Shown piece after piece: positions 16,922-25,394 of a DNA stretch of 64,000 bases. The position numbers and the translations under genes were made by a program. The stretch comes from Actinomycetospora sp. TBRC 11914 (GTDB taxonomy: Bacteria > Actinomycetota > Actinomycetes > Mycobacteriales > Pseudonocardiaceae), in NCBI RefSeq assembly GCF_012933465.1, contig NZ_JABBND010000015.1, positions 62,001 through 126,000 of the forward strand, in the 5' to 3' direction. Each line of letters begins with the position of its first letter. The stretch's first letter is position 1. A model generated the notes under the pieces. That model was not told the origin of the DNA and ran no database searches. It saw only the letters and a list, made by a program, of their open reading frames with translations.

Positions 16922-16937
16922 TGTGAGCAACGTCACA
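16922..16937. promoter_or_regulatory. Consensus CRP/GlxR binding site upstream of whiB1
   Basis: TGTGA-GCAACG-TCACA is an exact match to the TGTGAN6TCACA consensus of cAMP receptor proteins; the dyad extends one further base each side (CTGTGA and TCACAG). It is centred about 75 bp before the predicted transcription start, a class I activator position. M. tuberculosis whiB1 is itself controlled by its CRP homologue, so the arrangement fits the family; use in this strain is inference. Confidence 0.7.
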
Positions 16938-16969
16938 GTTCACTCGAACGCCTACGGCGATCGCGATCG

Positions 16970-16997
16970 TTTGCTCCGACCGCACTCCGGCTATTCT
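16970..16997 (+). promoter_or_regulatory. Putative whiB1 promoter
   Basis: The -10 hexamer TATTCT (16992-16997) is the best sigma-70-type box in the gap. A weak -35 (TTTGCT at 16970-16975) lies 16 bp upstream. Predicted start near 17004. Confidence 0.4.
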
Positions 16998-17321
16998 GGT
17001 GAGCCGGATTGCGCCTCGGAGTGCTGTCCGGCAACCGGATGCTCCACACGGGCGGGCAACCACCCCACGGGAAACCGCCCGATGGAACCGGTGAGGACCG
17101 CACGACGTCTCTGCTCCGAGGGACTCCCTCGGGCCGCCCGACGTCGGCATCCCCGAGGACAGACCCAGCGAAGACCGACCCGTCACCGGTGTCACGGACG
17201 CCGGGGCGCGCGAGCGTGTGCGCGCGCCGGGACGGGACGCACGACCACGCACGCCACGGGCGCGCCGGCAGCGGACGCCCCGACCGACACGGACACGAGT
17301 GAGGAAAGGACTGCAGGACCC

Positions 17322-17576
17322 ATGGACTGGGAGCTCGCGGCCTGCCGCGACCACGACCCCGAACTGTTCTTCCCCGTCGGCACCGAGGGGCCCGCGGCCG
17401 AGCAGCTGACCGCCGCCAAGTTCATCTGCGGCACCTGCCCGATCCGCTCCGCCTGCCTGCGGTGGGCGATGGACACCGGCCAGGAGGCCGGCGTCTGGGG
17501 CGGTACCTCGGAAGAGGACCGTCGGGAGATGCGGCGTGCCGCCCGTACCGGGCAGCCGCTTCCCCTGAGCGCCTGA
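17322..17576 (+). CDS. whiB1: WhiB-family iron-sulfur transcription factor, WhiB1-like
   Basis: 84 residues, the same length as M. tuberculosis WhiB1. Four cysteines (Cys8, Cys36, Cys39, Cys45) form the C-Xn-CXXC-X5-C ligand set for a redox- and NO-sensitive [4Fe-4S] cluster, followed by the GVWGG turn and a basic C-terminal DNA-contacting tail. WhiB1 proteins bind the primary sigma factor. The opening MDWELAACRDHDPELFFPVG is close to WhiB1/WblE. A consensus CRP site and a long leader lie upstream. An in-frame extension to 16923 was rejected because WhiB1 proteins start at this Met. A strong two-way terminator follows. Confidence 0.94.
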   Translation: MDWELAACRDHDPELFFPVGTEGPAAEQLTAAKFICGTCPIRSACLRWAMDTGQEAGVWGGTSEEDRREMRRAARTGQPLPLSA

Positions 17577-17620
17577 GCGACCGCGCCCCACGGCGCGTCC
17601 CGCTCCGCCGGCGCACGACA

Positions 17621-17660
17621 CACGAAGGGCCCGGTTCCACCAGGAACCGGGCCCTTCGTG
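17621..17660. terminator. Bidirectional intrinsic-type terminator between whiB1 and the DUF2188 gene
   Basis: Perfect 18-bp stem (CACGAAGGGCCCGGTTCC with its complement) closed by the 4-nt loop ACCA, between convergent genes. No T-tract is present. Confidence 0.85.
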
Positions 17661-17675
17661 CTGTCCGGGGAACGC

Positions 17676-18629
17676 TCAGCGGCGTCCGGTGACCTTCCGC
17701 GCCGCCTCGGCGAGCACGTGCCCCCCGGTCGAGATCACGGCGCCGGTGAGGCTGAACGTGGTCCGCACCGCGAAGCCCGCGACCTGCCCGGCGATGCGCA
17801 CCGGGTTGTACGACGGGGCGGTCTGCTCGACCTGGCGGGTGGCCTCCGACACCGAGGAGTCGACCTGCCGGGCGGCCTCACGCACCGAGGAGTCGACCCG
17901 ACGGGCCTGCGCCTCGGTGACGCTCGCGATCTTGCCGGCCACGTCGTCCCCGACGGTGTTGAGCTCGGCGTCGAGACCCGAGCTCACCGTGTCGGCCCGG
18001 TCGGCCCCCTCGACGGCCTTCTCGCCCGCCTCGTCGGCCGCGGCGCCGACCGTCTGGCCGGCGCGCTTGCCCGCCCGCGCGGTGTCCTTGGCGATGCGCT
18101 CGCCGGCCCGCTCGGTCGTCTCGGCGACCTGCCCGCCGGAGGTCTTGGCGATCGTCGCGGCGTCCCGGACGGCGGCCTTGGGGGCCTTGCCGTTGGTGGC
18201 GGCCTTCGCCTCCTTCGCGACGCCCTCGGCGCCGGCCTGGGCCTGCGCGGCGGCCTTCTTGCCCGAGGTCTCGGCGCGGTCGGCGATCTTCTCGCCGGTG
18301 GCCTCGGCGTCCGCCGCGACCTTCGAGGCGGTCTCCTCGGCCTTGTCCGCGGCCGCCTTGCCGGTGGCCCGCGCGCCCGCGGCGGTGGCCTTCGCGGCGT
18401 TCTTGGGCGCCTCGGTGGTGGAGTCCGCGCCCGCCTTCACGGTCTGGGACTCCCGGACCTTGCCGTCGGTGCCGTACACGACCACCTTCCCGCCGCCGTC
18501 CTTGGCGACGATCTCGGTGGCTCGCGCTACGGCCTCGGCCTGCGTCGGCGCCTTCGCGCTGGCGCGCTGGGCGCCCTTCTTCAGGACCTGCCAGCCGTCG
18601 TCGGTCGGCTTCACGTCACGGTCGGCCAT
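17676..18629 (-). CDS. DUF2188 protein with long Ala/Lys/Glu-rich coiled region
   Basis: 317 residues. The first 65 (DRDVKPTDDGWQVLKKGAQRAS through YGTDGKVRESQTV) are a DUF2188 domain. Residues 75-260 are a low-complexity amphipathic helix rich in Ala, Lys, Glu, Thr and Asp, resembling LEA-like or apolipoprotein-like sequences, and the last 45 residues include a hydrophobic stretch (RIAGQVAGFAVRTTFSLTGA). DUF2188 occurs in stress-related proteins, but no biochemical role is known. ATG at 18629 is preferred; a GTG at 18641 is possible, although AGGGAG sits only 2 nt from it. Confidence 0.75.
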   Translation of the reverse strand: MADRDVKPTDDGWQVLKKGAQRASAKAPTQAEAVARATEIVAKDGGGKVVVYGTDGKVRESQTVKAGADSTTEAPKNAAKATAAGARATGKAAADKAEETASKVAADAEATGEKIADRAETSGKKAAAQAQAGAEGVAKEAKAATNGKAPKAAVRDAATIAKTSGGQVAETTERAGERIAKDTARAGKRAGQTVGAAADEAGEKAVEGADRADTVSSGLDAELNTVGDDVAGKIASVTEAQARRVDSSVREAARQVDSSVSEATRQVEQTAPSYNPVRIAGQVAGFAVRTTFSLTGAVISTGGHVLAEAARKVTGRR

Positions 18630-18763
18630 GGCGGTGACCACAACTCCCTGGTCTCGTCGTGTTCGTCGTTCTGTCGCATCGGCGCTCGTTCGCCGCCGAC
18701 GGAGTCACTGTGAGTGTTCCCCGCCCGCGACCTGCACAAACACGCCAGGGTGACCAGCGCCAC

Positions 18764-21700
18764 TCACCCGGTGAGCGCAGCGGTGACCTTCTCCTGCAGC
18801 TCGAGGTAGCGCCGCGCTGCATCGTCGCGCACCTCGCCGAGCCGGTCCAACAGATCCGCGACGGCGGAGCCCTCGGGGGCCACCACGCCGCCGTAGCGAC
18901 GCACCAGCTCGGGGCCGATCACCGACCCCACCGTGGCCGCCGCCGCCGAGCCCGCCGCCTGGCCCCAGGCGATCGGGCCCAGCGGCGTGCAGCCGAAGAA
19001 CTGGCTCACCCCCGGCGTCTGGATCACCCCGAACAGCGCCCCCGCGCTGATCGCGCTCGCCCCGACCACCAACGGGCTGCGGTAGCCCCCGGCGACCACG
19101 GTCTGGCCGAGCTGGGTCCCGACGAGGGCCGCGAGCGCCACCGTCCGGGCGCGCGCCGGGCCGCCGTAGGGCGTCGCCCGGGCCTGGGCCCAGGCGAGGC
19201 TCGCGCCGCCCGCGGTGGCGACCGCACGCAGCGTGATCTCCCGGTTGAGCGCCTCGCCCAGCGAGGCCTCAGGGCCCTCGGCGAGCAGCGACCGGGCGTC
19301 CGAGGGCGCCGGCGCGCGCACCGCGAGGGCCAGCGACGGCGCCAGGTCGGTCAACAGGTTGACCAGCAGGAGCTGGCGGGCGGTCAGCGGCGAGGTCCCG
19401 GTCGTCGACGCACCCAGCACCGTGAACCCGATCTCGCCGAGGTTCCCGCCGACGAGCACGCCGAGCGCCTCGCGCACCGAGGCCCACATCGCGCGGCCCT
19501 CCACGAGCGCCGCGAGGATCGTCTCCAGGCGGTCGTCGGTGACGACGAGGTCGGCCGCGGCCCGGGCCGCCGGCGTCCCGCGGCGGCCCAGCGCGATGCC
19601 GACGTCCGCGAGCCGGATGGCGGGCGCGTCGTTGGCGCCGTCCCCGGTCATCGCGACGGTGCGCCCGAGCCGCTGGAAGGCCTGCACCGCGCGCACCTTG
19701 TGCGCCGGGGTGCCGCGGGCCACGACCCGCACCTTGGGCAGCACCGCGTCGAGGGCGTCGTCGTCGAGCTCGTCCATCTCCTGGCCGGTGATGACGGTGC
19801 CGCCCTCACCGAGGACGTCGAGCTCGTCGGCGACCGCCTCGGCGGTGCTCGGGTGGTCGCCGGTGATCATGACGACCTGCACGCCCGCGTCGCGCAGGTC
19901 GCGGACCGTGGCCTGCGACCCGGCGCGCACCGGGTCGGTGAAGCCGACGAAGCCCACGAAGGACAGCTCGGCGACGTCGTCGTCGGTCACCTCGAGGGCC
20001 GGGTCGGCGTCGGCGTACCGGTCCTCCGGGCCGGTCCACGGCTCGGACCGCTCGGCGACCGCGAGGACGCGCATGCCCTGGCCCGCGAGCAGCTCGGTGT
20101 GCTCGACGAGCCGCTGGCGGGCCTCGTCGTCGAGCGGGGTGCCCGCCCAGTCCGTGCAGCGGGCGATGACGACCTCGGGCGCGCCCTTGATCGAGAGCAC
20201 CCGCTGCGTCTCACCCTCCTCCCGGGCCTCCCCGAGGGTGGCGTGGTAGCCGCGGCTGGGGTCGAAGTCGAGGGAGGCGAGCGGCCACCAGCCGGGGCGC
20301 TTGTGCTCCGGGTCGACGTCGAAGCTCTGGGCGCCGAAGACGACGGCGCGGTCGGTGAGGTGCGCGAGCCGCTCCCCCGCCTTCGGGCGCGGCGTGGCGC
20401 GCAGAGCCGCCGCGAGGACGCGGCGCTGGCGCTTCCGCAGCCGGTCGGTCGGGCGGAGCTTGACGCCGTCGGAGATCGCCGACAGCGCGAGCTTGCCCTC
20501 GGTGAGGGTGCCGGTCTTGTCGAAGCACAGCACGTCGACCCGGCCGACGGCCTCGATCGTCTTCGGGTTGCGCACCAGGGCGCCCTCGGCCGAGAGCCGC
20601 CGCGCGGACGCCAGCTGGGCCGCCGAGACGATGAACGGCAGCCCCTCGGGCACCGAGGCGACGGCGAGCCCGACGCCGGAGTGCAGGTTCTGCTGCATCG
20701 GCAGCCCGCGGATCGCGCCCGCGCCGACGACGGCGCCCGCCGACGCGAGCGCGAGCGGCGTGGTCACCTTGGTGATGCCCGACAGGCGGGTGTCGACGCC
20801 CGCGACCGGCGCGTTGGCCCGGGCCGCGGCGGTCGAGCGGCCCACCTCGGTGGAGGAGCCGGTGGCGACGACGACGGCCCGACCGCGCCCGGCCGCGACG
20901 GTGGTGCCCTCGTAGAGCATCGAGCGTCGCTCGGCCACCGAGCGGGCGATCACCGGCGCCGGGGCCTTCGGCACGGGCAGCGACTCCCCGGTCAGCGAGG
21001 ACTCGTCGAGCTCGAGGCCGTCGGCGCGCAGCACCCGGCAGTCGGCGGGCACGACGTCGTCCGGGCCGAGCTCGACGACGTCGCCGACGACGACGTCGTC
21101 CGCGGTCACCGTCGTCGGCACGCCGTCGCGCAGCACGCGGGCCCGCGTCGAGGAGCGCTCGAGCAGGCCGGCGACGGCCCGGTCGGTCCAGACCCGCTGC
21201 ACGCCACCGATCAGCGCGGACGCGGCGGTGACCCCGACGACGATGGCCGCGTCGGCCACCGCCCCGATCGCCGCGGAGAGCACGGCGCCGCCGGCGAGCA
21301 CCGGGGTGAGCGGGTTGTTCAGCTCGTCGAGGAAGGCGCGGCCGAGCGACGGGGCCTCCTCGGCGTCCGCCGCGGGGTCCTCGCGGGTACGCCGCACGGC
21401 CTCGGCGCCCGACAGGCCCCGCTCGGTGGTGTCCAGGCGCGTCAGCACGGTCTCGGCGGGCATGACGTGCCACGGGGTGCGCGCCACGCCGGGCACCAGG
21501 GTCTTGCGCCCGAGCTCCGAGGCCGACCAGGCCCCGGCGCCGAGCGCGACGCCCGCGGCGCCGTTGACGGCGAGCCCGGCCAGCGACGGCCCCCGCGGCG
21601 CGGTCCCGGCGGTGGCCATCGCGGCGCCGAGCGCGGTGCCGGCGCGGGCGAGCGCCACCGAGCGGCCCGACGTCGCCCTGGCGACCTTGACGCCGTCGAT

Positions 21701-23527
21701 GAGCAGCGCCGCCGTCGCGAGGTCGTCGCCGACCAGCACGTGGGCTCCCCAGGCGGGGGTGCCGTCGCCGCGGGCGACCCCGATGCCGAGGTCGGCGGCG
21801 GCCAGCGCGCCGCGCTCGCGCGAGACCACGAGCACGCCCGCGCCCTCGGCCTGCAGCATCCGCACCGCCGCGGCCAGCCCCTCGCCCCCGGGGACCTCGC
21901 GGTCGACGGTGCGGCGGGTGGCGGGCACGGAGGAGTCGGCCCCGGGCAGCGCGACCGCGTCCCCGGCGTCCCCCTCCTCGGCGTCCTCGTCGGGGGCGCC
22001 CTCCACCACCGGCTCGGGGCGCCGCGGCGCGGGCACCGAGGTCGCGGCGTCGGTCCCGACGACGAGGGCGAGCCCGGCCCGGCGGGCGGCGGCGCCCAGC
22101 GCCTCGGCCGCGGCGGCGGGCTCCGGCAGGGCGCCGACGACGGCGACGAGCTCGTCGCCGGAGGACAGCCCGAGGACCACGGTGGCGCCGTCGGTGCGCA
22201 CGGTGTCGACGGCGTCGGCGACGCCCGGCTCGTCCTCGCGGCCCGCCGCGAGCGGCGCCAGCAGCCACCCGGTCTCGTGCTCGGCGGGGCGGGTGGCGGC
22301 GGACGGGTCGAACAGCTCGTGGACCAGCGGGGTCAGCGACTCGACGCCCACCTCCGAGCCGTCGGGGGCGGTCAGGCCGCGCTCGTCGGCTTCCTGGCCA
22401 CCCTCGACCAGGACCAGGTCCCCGAGCATCAGCGCGCCGGTGGTCAGCGCGGACGCGTCGAGCACGACGGTGTCGATACGGTCCATCCGGCGCAGGACGG
22501 TCGGCTCCACGATCACCGCGCCACGCTTGGACAGCACCCGCCCGAAAGTCGTGGCGAAGCCCTCGCGGCCCATCCGGCCGGCCTTGGGCAGCGTCGAGAG
22601 TGCGACCCCGATCGCCCGGCGCGGGCCGCCGAGGGCGGCCGTCAGGCCGAAGCCGCCCAGCGCGGCCGCGCCGACGTAGTCGCCGTGGCGCTCGACGGGC
22701 CCGTCGGGGAAGGGCACCGGCCGCGCGGCCGGGAGACCGTCCTCGACCTCGGAGACCACCTGCTCGGGCGTGCTCATCATCCGCGGCTCGGCGCGGGCGA
22801 AGGCGTCCTCCGCTGCCCGGGTCTCGGCGATCTGCATCGCGCGGTAGGCCGCGTCCACGAGCAGACCGGTGGAGCCCTGCCCCAGGCCCTGACCCGCGGC
22901 GTTGGCGAGCGCGAGGAACACGTCGGCGCGCTGTCGGCCCAGGGCGCGCTCGACGACCGCGCGCAGGCGCGGCTGGTGGTCGAAGAACGACGCCGCCGAC
23001 GCGTACTCCACGGGGAGGGGGGTGCGCCGCAGCACGGAGCCGACCCCGGCGAACCCGAGGCCCGCGAGGTCGGCGGCGAAGGCGGTGACGGCCCGGGCGA
23101 CCGGGGTCGAGGCGTGCGCCCCGGTGGGGTTGAGCAGACCGGCCTCGGTCTGCTCCTCCTGCTCCTCGAGCAGCTCGACGAGGTCGACGAGGTCGTCGGT
23201 CACCTCGTCGGGCCCGGTGGCCGGGTCTCCGCCCTCGCCGTCGGCGAGCGCGACCACCACGACGCCGAGGGCCGCGTTCACCGTCGCCCAGTCCACCGCC
23301 GGGTGCGCCGCCAGCGCCTTCTCGATCGCGCGCAGGAGCTCGGCGCCGGACTCCCGGGCCGTCGCCGGTACCCCGATGTGGACGCGCCCGTCGCCCCGCC
23401 ACACGCGCCGCCCGCGGTGGCGGGCCGGGTCGAGCGCGTCGAGCGCCGCCCGCCCGAGGCCGAAGGGATCGACGATCCGGCCGAGCAGGGAACGGCGCGG
23501 GCGGAGGGTCTCGTCGTCGGGCCTCAT
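18764..23527 (-). CDS. ctpI: CtpI-type P-type cation ATPase with degenerate N-terminal ATPase-like half
   Basis: 1587 residues, about the size of mycobacterial CtpI (about 1630). The C-terminal half is a complete P-type ATPase: actuator ESSLTGESLPV, ion-pathway SVPEGLP, phosphorylation site Asp1003 in CFDKTGTLTEG, nucleotide domain SIKGAPEVV, and hinge MITGDHPSTAEA plus AMTGDGANDAPA. The N-terminal half looks like a decayed copy: VVLDASALTTGAL near residue 355 aligns with DKTGT, and LGIGVARGDGTPAWGAHVLV with the GDGxNDAP region. The transported ion is not predictable. ATG at 23527 (MRPDDETLRPRR) is the last plausible start before non-coding sequence; the frame stays open for another 1.1 kb antisense to other genes. 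Confidence 0.88.
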   Translation of the reverse strand: MRPDDETLRPRRSLLGRIVDPFGLGRAALDALDPARHRGRRVWRGDGRVHIGVPATARESGAELLRAIEKALAAHPAVDWATVNAALGVVVVALADGEGGDPATGPDEVTDDLVDLVELLEEQEEQTEAGLLNPTGAHASTPVARAVTAFAADLAGLGFAGVGSVLRRTPLPVEYASAASFFDHQPRLRAVVERALGRQRADVFLALANAAGQGLGQGSTGLLVDAAYRAMQIAETRAAEDAFARAEPRMMSTPEQVVSEVEDGLPAARPVPFPDGPVERHGDYVGAAALGGFGLTAALGGPRRAIGVALSTLPKAGRMGREGFATTFGRVLSKRGAVIVEPTVLRRMDRIDTVVLDASALTTGALMLGDLVLVEGGQEADERGLTAPDGSEVGVESLTPLVHELFDPSAATRPAEHETGWLLAPLAAGREDEPGVADAVDTVRTDGATVVLGLSSGDELVAVVGALPEPAAAAEALGAAARRAGLALVVGTDAATSVPAPRRPEPVVEGAPDEDAEEGDAGDAVALPGADSSVPATRRTVDREVPGGEGLAAAVRMLQAEGAGVLVVSRERGALAAADLGIGVARGDGTPAWGAHVLVGDDLATAALLIDGVKVARATSGRSVALARAGTALGAAMATAGTAPRGPSLAGLAVNGAAGVALGAGAWSASELGRKTLVPGVARTPWHVMPAETVLTRLDTTERGLSGAEAVRRTREDPAADAEEAPSLGRAFLDELNNPLTPVLAGGAVLSAAIGAVADAAIVVGVTAASALIGGVQRVWTDRAVAGLLERSSTRARVLRDGVPTTVTADDVVVGDVVELGPDDVVPADCRVLRADGLELDESSLTGESLPVPKAPAPVIARSVAERRSMLYEGTTVAAGRGRAVVVATGSSTEVGRSTAAARANAPVAGVDTRLSGITKVTTPLALASAGAVVGAGAIRGLPMQQNLHSGVGLAVASVPEGLPFIVSAAQLASARRLSAEGALVRNPKTIEAVGRVDVLCFDKTGTLTEGKLALSAISDGVKLRPTDRLRKRQRRVLAAALRATPRPKAGERLAHLTDRAVVFGAQSFDVDPEHKRPGWWPLASLDFDPSRGYHATLGEAREEGETQRVLSIKGAPEVVIARCTDWAGTPLDDEARQRLVEHTELLAGQGMRVLAVAERSEPWTGPEDRYADADPALEVTDDDVAELSFVGFVGFTDPVRAGSQATVRDLRDAGVQVVMITGDHPSTAEAVADELDVLGEGGTVITGQEMDELDDDALDAVLPKVRVVARGTPAHKVRAVQAFQRLGRTVAMTGDGANDAPAIRLADVGIALGRRGTPAARAAADLVVTDDRLETILAALVEGRAMWASVREALGVLVGGNLGEIGFTVLGASTTGTSPLTARQLLLVNLLTDLAPSLALAVRAPAPSDARSLLAEGPEASLGEALNREITLRAVATAGGASLAWAQARATPYGGPARARTVALAALVGTQLGQTVVAGGYRSPLVVGASAISAGALFGVIQTPGVSQFFGCTPLGPIAWGQAAGSAAAATVGSVIGPELVRRYGGVVAPEGSAVADLLDRLGEVRDDAARRYLELQEKVTAALTG

Positions 23528-23714
23528 GAGGGGTGGGACTCGTCCTTTCGCAGTGCGGGCACCGGGTCGGTGGGGCGTCGGGGGCGCCGCGACGACGAGC
23601 CGTCCCCAGGGGCGCCCGCGGGGGCGCGTCGGTCGGGCGACGTGTCGTCCCCGCCGCCCGCCACCGGACAGCCCAGCGTAGTCGGCGCCCCTCCACGCCC
23701 GATCGAACGACAGC

Positions 23715-25037
23715 TTACGGAGCCACGCCCCTCCGGCGGTCGGACGAGCCGGTGACCGTCGGGTGAACGTCGTCGTGGAGAACCCGTTCCGGCGCCCCGG
23801 TACGCCCTGCCCGGCGCGAGACCGCCCGCAGGAGGCGGGCGACCCACGGCTCCGAGATCGTCCGGAGCGCGGCCTGGCGCACGGCGGTGACCACCCGGTT
23901 GTCGGGCAGGAAGAAGTGGCGGGCGCGCCGGGCCGCGGTGCGGGCGACGTCCGTGCCCGGCCGGCACTCGGCCTCCCAGGCCCGCAGCGCGGCGGGCACG
24001 TCGGGCACCGCGCCGTCGGTGACCGCGAGGTGGCGCCCCAGGCTCTCCCCGCCGGAGAGGGCCAGCGCCGACCCGTGCCCGGAGTACAGGGTCGGGCACC
24101 ACGCCGAGTCGCCCAGGAGCACGACGCGCCCGCGGCTCCAGCGCTCGAGGTGGATCTGTCCCACGGTGTCCGCGTGCGTGGTGCCCGCCCGGGCGACCAG
24201 CGCGAGGATCTCGGGCATGAGGCCCCGGAAGTCGCCGTAGACCGCGCGGAGGGCCGCCTCGGGCCGCGTCGTCGGCGAGGTGCCCCGGGCCCGCGGGTGG
24301 TCGGCGCGATAGGTGAAGAACACGACCGGGTCGTGGCCCGCCATCGCCATGAGGTGGGCGCTGCGGCCGGGCTCGACCAGGACGACGTAGTCGCCCTCGA
24401 CGAGCCCCCCGGGCAGCCGCGGGAGGACGGCCGACACCACGACGTGGTCGAAGTCGTGGCGGAAGTCCTCCTCCGGCCCGAACACGAGATCGCGGACCGT
24501 GGAGCGGACGCCGTCGGCGCCCACCACGAGGTCCCAGCGCTCGGTGGTCCCGCCGCCGTCGGCGGTGTCCAGCACGACGGTCCCGTGCGCGGGCGAGACC
24601 GCGCGGGGCGCCGTCGCGAACCGGACCTCGACCTCGTCGGGCAGGCCCTCCCACAGCGCGGCCTCGAGGTCGCCGCGCACGAGGGCAAGGCCCACCCCGT
24701 CCTCGACGACGTCCGCCCCGACCCGGGAGGTCGTCCGGCCGCGCCCGTCGACGCCGGTGATGACGCCGTCGGACGGCAGCCGGCTGCGCAGCGACTCCTC
24801 GACCCCGAGCCGCGCGGCGGCCTCGACGCCCTCCCGGGCGAGGCGCACGAAGTACCCGCCGGTGCGCCGCGCCGGGGCGCGCTCGCACACCGTGACCCGC
24901 CAGCCGGCGCGGTGCAGGGACGTCGCAGCGGCGAGACCGGCGATCCCGGCGCCGACGACGAGCGCCCGGGGACCGGTGGGGGGAGCCGGTGGGATCCGCT
25001 CCTGCCCGGTTCGTGCCGGTTCGTCCAGAGTGGTCAC
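23715..25037 (-). CDS. FAD-dependent monooxygenase (PHBH/UbiH-like)
   Basis: 440-residue flavoprotein with the Rossmann motif VVGAGIAGLAAATSLHRAGW near the N-terminus, the middle GADGVRSTVRDL (DG motif) and the FAD-ribityl motif LLGDSAWCPTLYSGHGSALA. These define the aromatic hydroxylase fold; the substrate is unknown. The unusual CPTLYSG replaces the common AHPMSPFGG. The GTG at 25037 is supported by a -10 box TACTCT 7 nt upstream with no ribosome binding site, that is, a leaderless transcript. It lies next to the CtpI gene in the same direction, separated by 187 bp. Confidence 0.87.
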   Translation of the reverse strand: MTTLDEPARTGQERIPPAPPTGPRALVVGAGIAGLAAATSLHRAGWRVTVCERAPARRTGGYFVRLAREGVEAAARLGVEESLRSRLPSDGVITGVDGRGRTTSRVGADVVEDGVGLALVRGDLEAALWEGLPDEVEVRFATAPRAVSPAHGTVVLDTADGGGTTERWDLVVGADGVRSTVRDLVFGPEEDFRHDFDHVVVSAVLPRLPGGLVEGDYVVLVEPGRSAHLMAMAGHDPVVFFTYRADHPRARGTSPTTRPEAALRAVYGDFRGLMPEILALVARAGTTHADTVGQIHLERWSRGRVVLLGDSAWCPTLYSGHGSALALSGGESLGRHLAVTDGAVPDVPAALRAWEAECRPGTDVARTAARRARHFFLPDNRVVTAVRQAALRTISEPWVARLLRAVSRRAGRTGAPERVLHDDVHPTVTGSSDRRRGVAP

Positions 25038-25044
25038 GAGATCG

Positions 25045-25050
25045 AGAGTA
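25045..25050 (-). promoter_or_regulatory. -10 hexamer TACTCT of a leaderless promoter for the FAD monooxygenase
   Basis: Read on the minus strand, TACTCT ends 7 nt before the GTG at 25037; no Shine-Dalgarno sequence is seen. Confidence 0.45.
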
Positions 25051-25087
25051 GGCGTCCGGAGGCGAGGACGCCGTGGAGCGCGCGTCA

Positions 25088-25140
25088 CCCCCGACACGAC
25101 GAGGCCCCCGGACGCCGGGGCGTACGGGGGCCGTCGGGGT
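25088..25140 (-). terminator. GC-rich hairpin after the MerR/Cys-His operon
   Basis: Inner stem GGCCCCCG (25103-25110) pairs with CGGGGGCC (25125-25132); an outer CCCCGAC/GTCGGGG stem (25089-25095 with 25133-25139) extends it across a bulge. It lies just beyond the stop of the minus-strand gene at 25149. Confidence 0.55.
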
Positions 25141-25148
25141 ACGGAGCC

Positions 25149-25394
25149 TCAGATCGTGGCCGGCTCCCAGCGCGCGAACGCGCGACAGTCGCACTGCGCG
25201 CAGTCCGTCGCGGAGTGGTAGTGCTCGTGCGCCTCGCGCGGGTGCTTGCAGGTGCACAGGTCCACGAGCGGGATCCGGGCGAGCGAGGGCGGCATCGGGC
25301 GGCGGAGCAGGGCCGGGCCGTGGGTGCGGGTGGGGTCGATGAGCTTCATGGTGAGGTGATGTCCGTGGTGGTCGCAGGGGTGGTCGACGATCAT
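25149..25394 (-). CDS. Small Cys/His-rich protein (putative zinc-binding)
   Basis: 81 residues. The C-terminal part CTCKHPREAHEHYHSATDC followed by AQCDCRAF carries five Cys and four His in metal-ligand-like spacing. The N-terminus is also His-rich (MIVDHPCDHHGHHL). The ATG at 25394 overlaps the MerR stop codon (ATGA), which selects it over an internal Met at 25349 and indicates co-translation with the regulator. I recognise no named family; metal binding is inferred from the ligands. Confidence 0.65.
   Translation of the reverse strand: MIVDHPCDHHGHHLTMKLIDPTRTHGPALLRRPMPPSLARIPLVDLCTCKHPREAHEHYHSATDCAQCDCRAFARWEPATI

Larger units (their letters stand above)
16797..17321. other. Long intergenic region upstream of whiB1
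   Basis: 525 bp without a supported gene. It contains the dyad TGACCG-N5-CGGTCA at 16887-16903, the CRP-type site at 16922-16937 and a probable promoter with -10 TATTCT at 16992-16997, implying a whiB1 leader of about 315 nt. Open frames in this stretch lack ribosome binding sites and show no recognisable protein. Confidence 0.5.

Noticed and set aside
16923-17321. N-terminal extension of WhiB1 by 133 residues
   Set aside because: WhiB1 proteins begin at the Met at 17322, and the extension crosses the CRP site and promoter.
17676-18629. A possible surface or phage tail-fibre protein because of its long Ala-rich repeats
   Set aside because: The N-terminus is a recognisable DUF2188 domain, there is no signal peptide and no phage gene nearby.
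18659-23755. Very long open frame of 1698 codons on the plus strand
   Set aside because: It lies antisense to the CtpI-type ATPase, is a low-complexity Arg/Gly/Asp/His string and arises from the very GC-rich third codon positions of the real gene.
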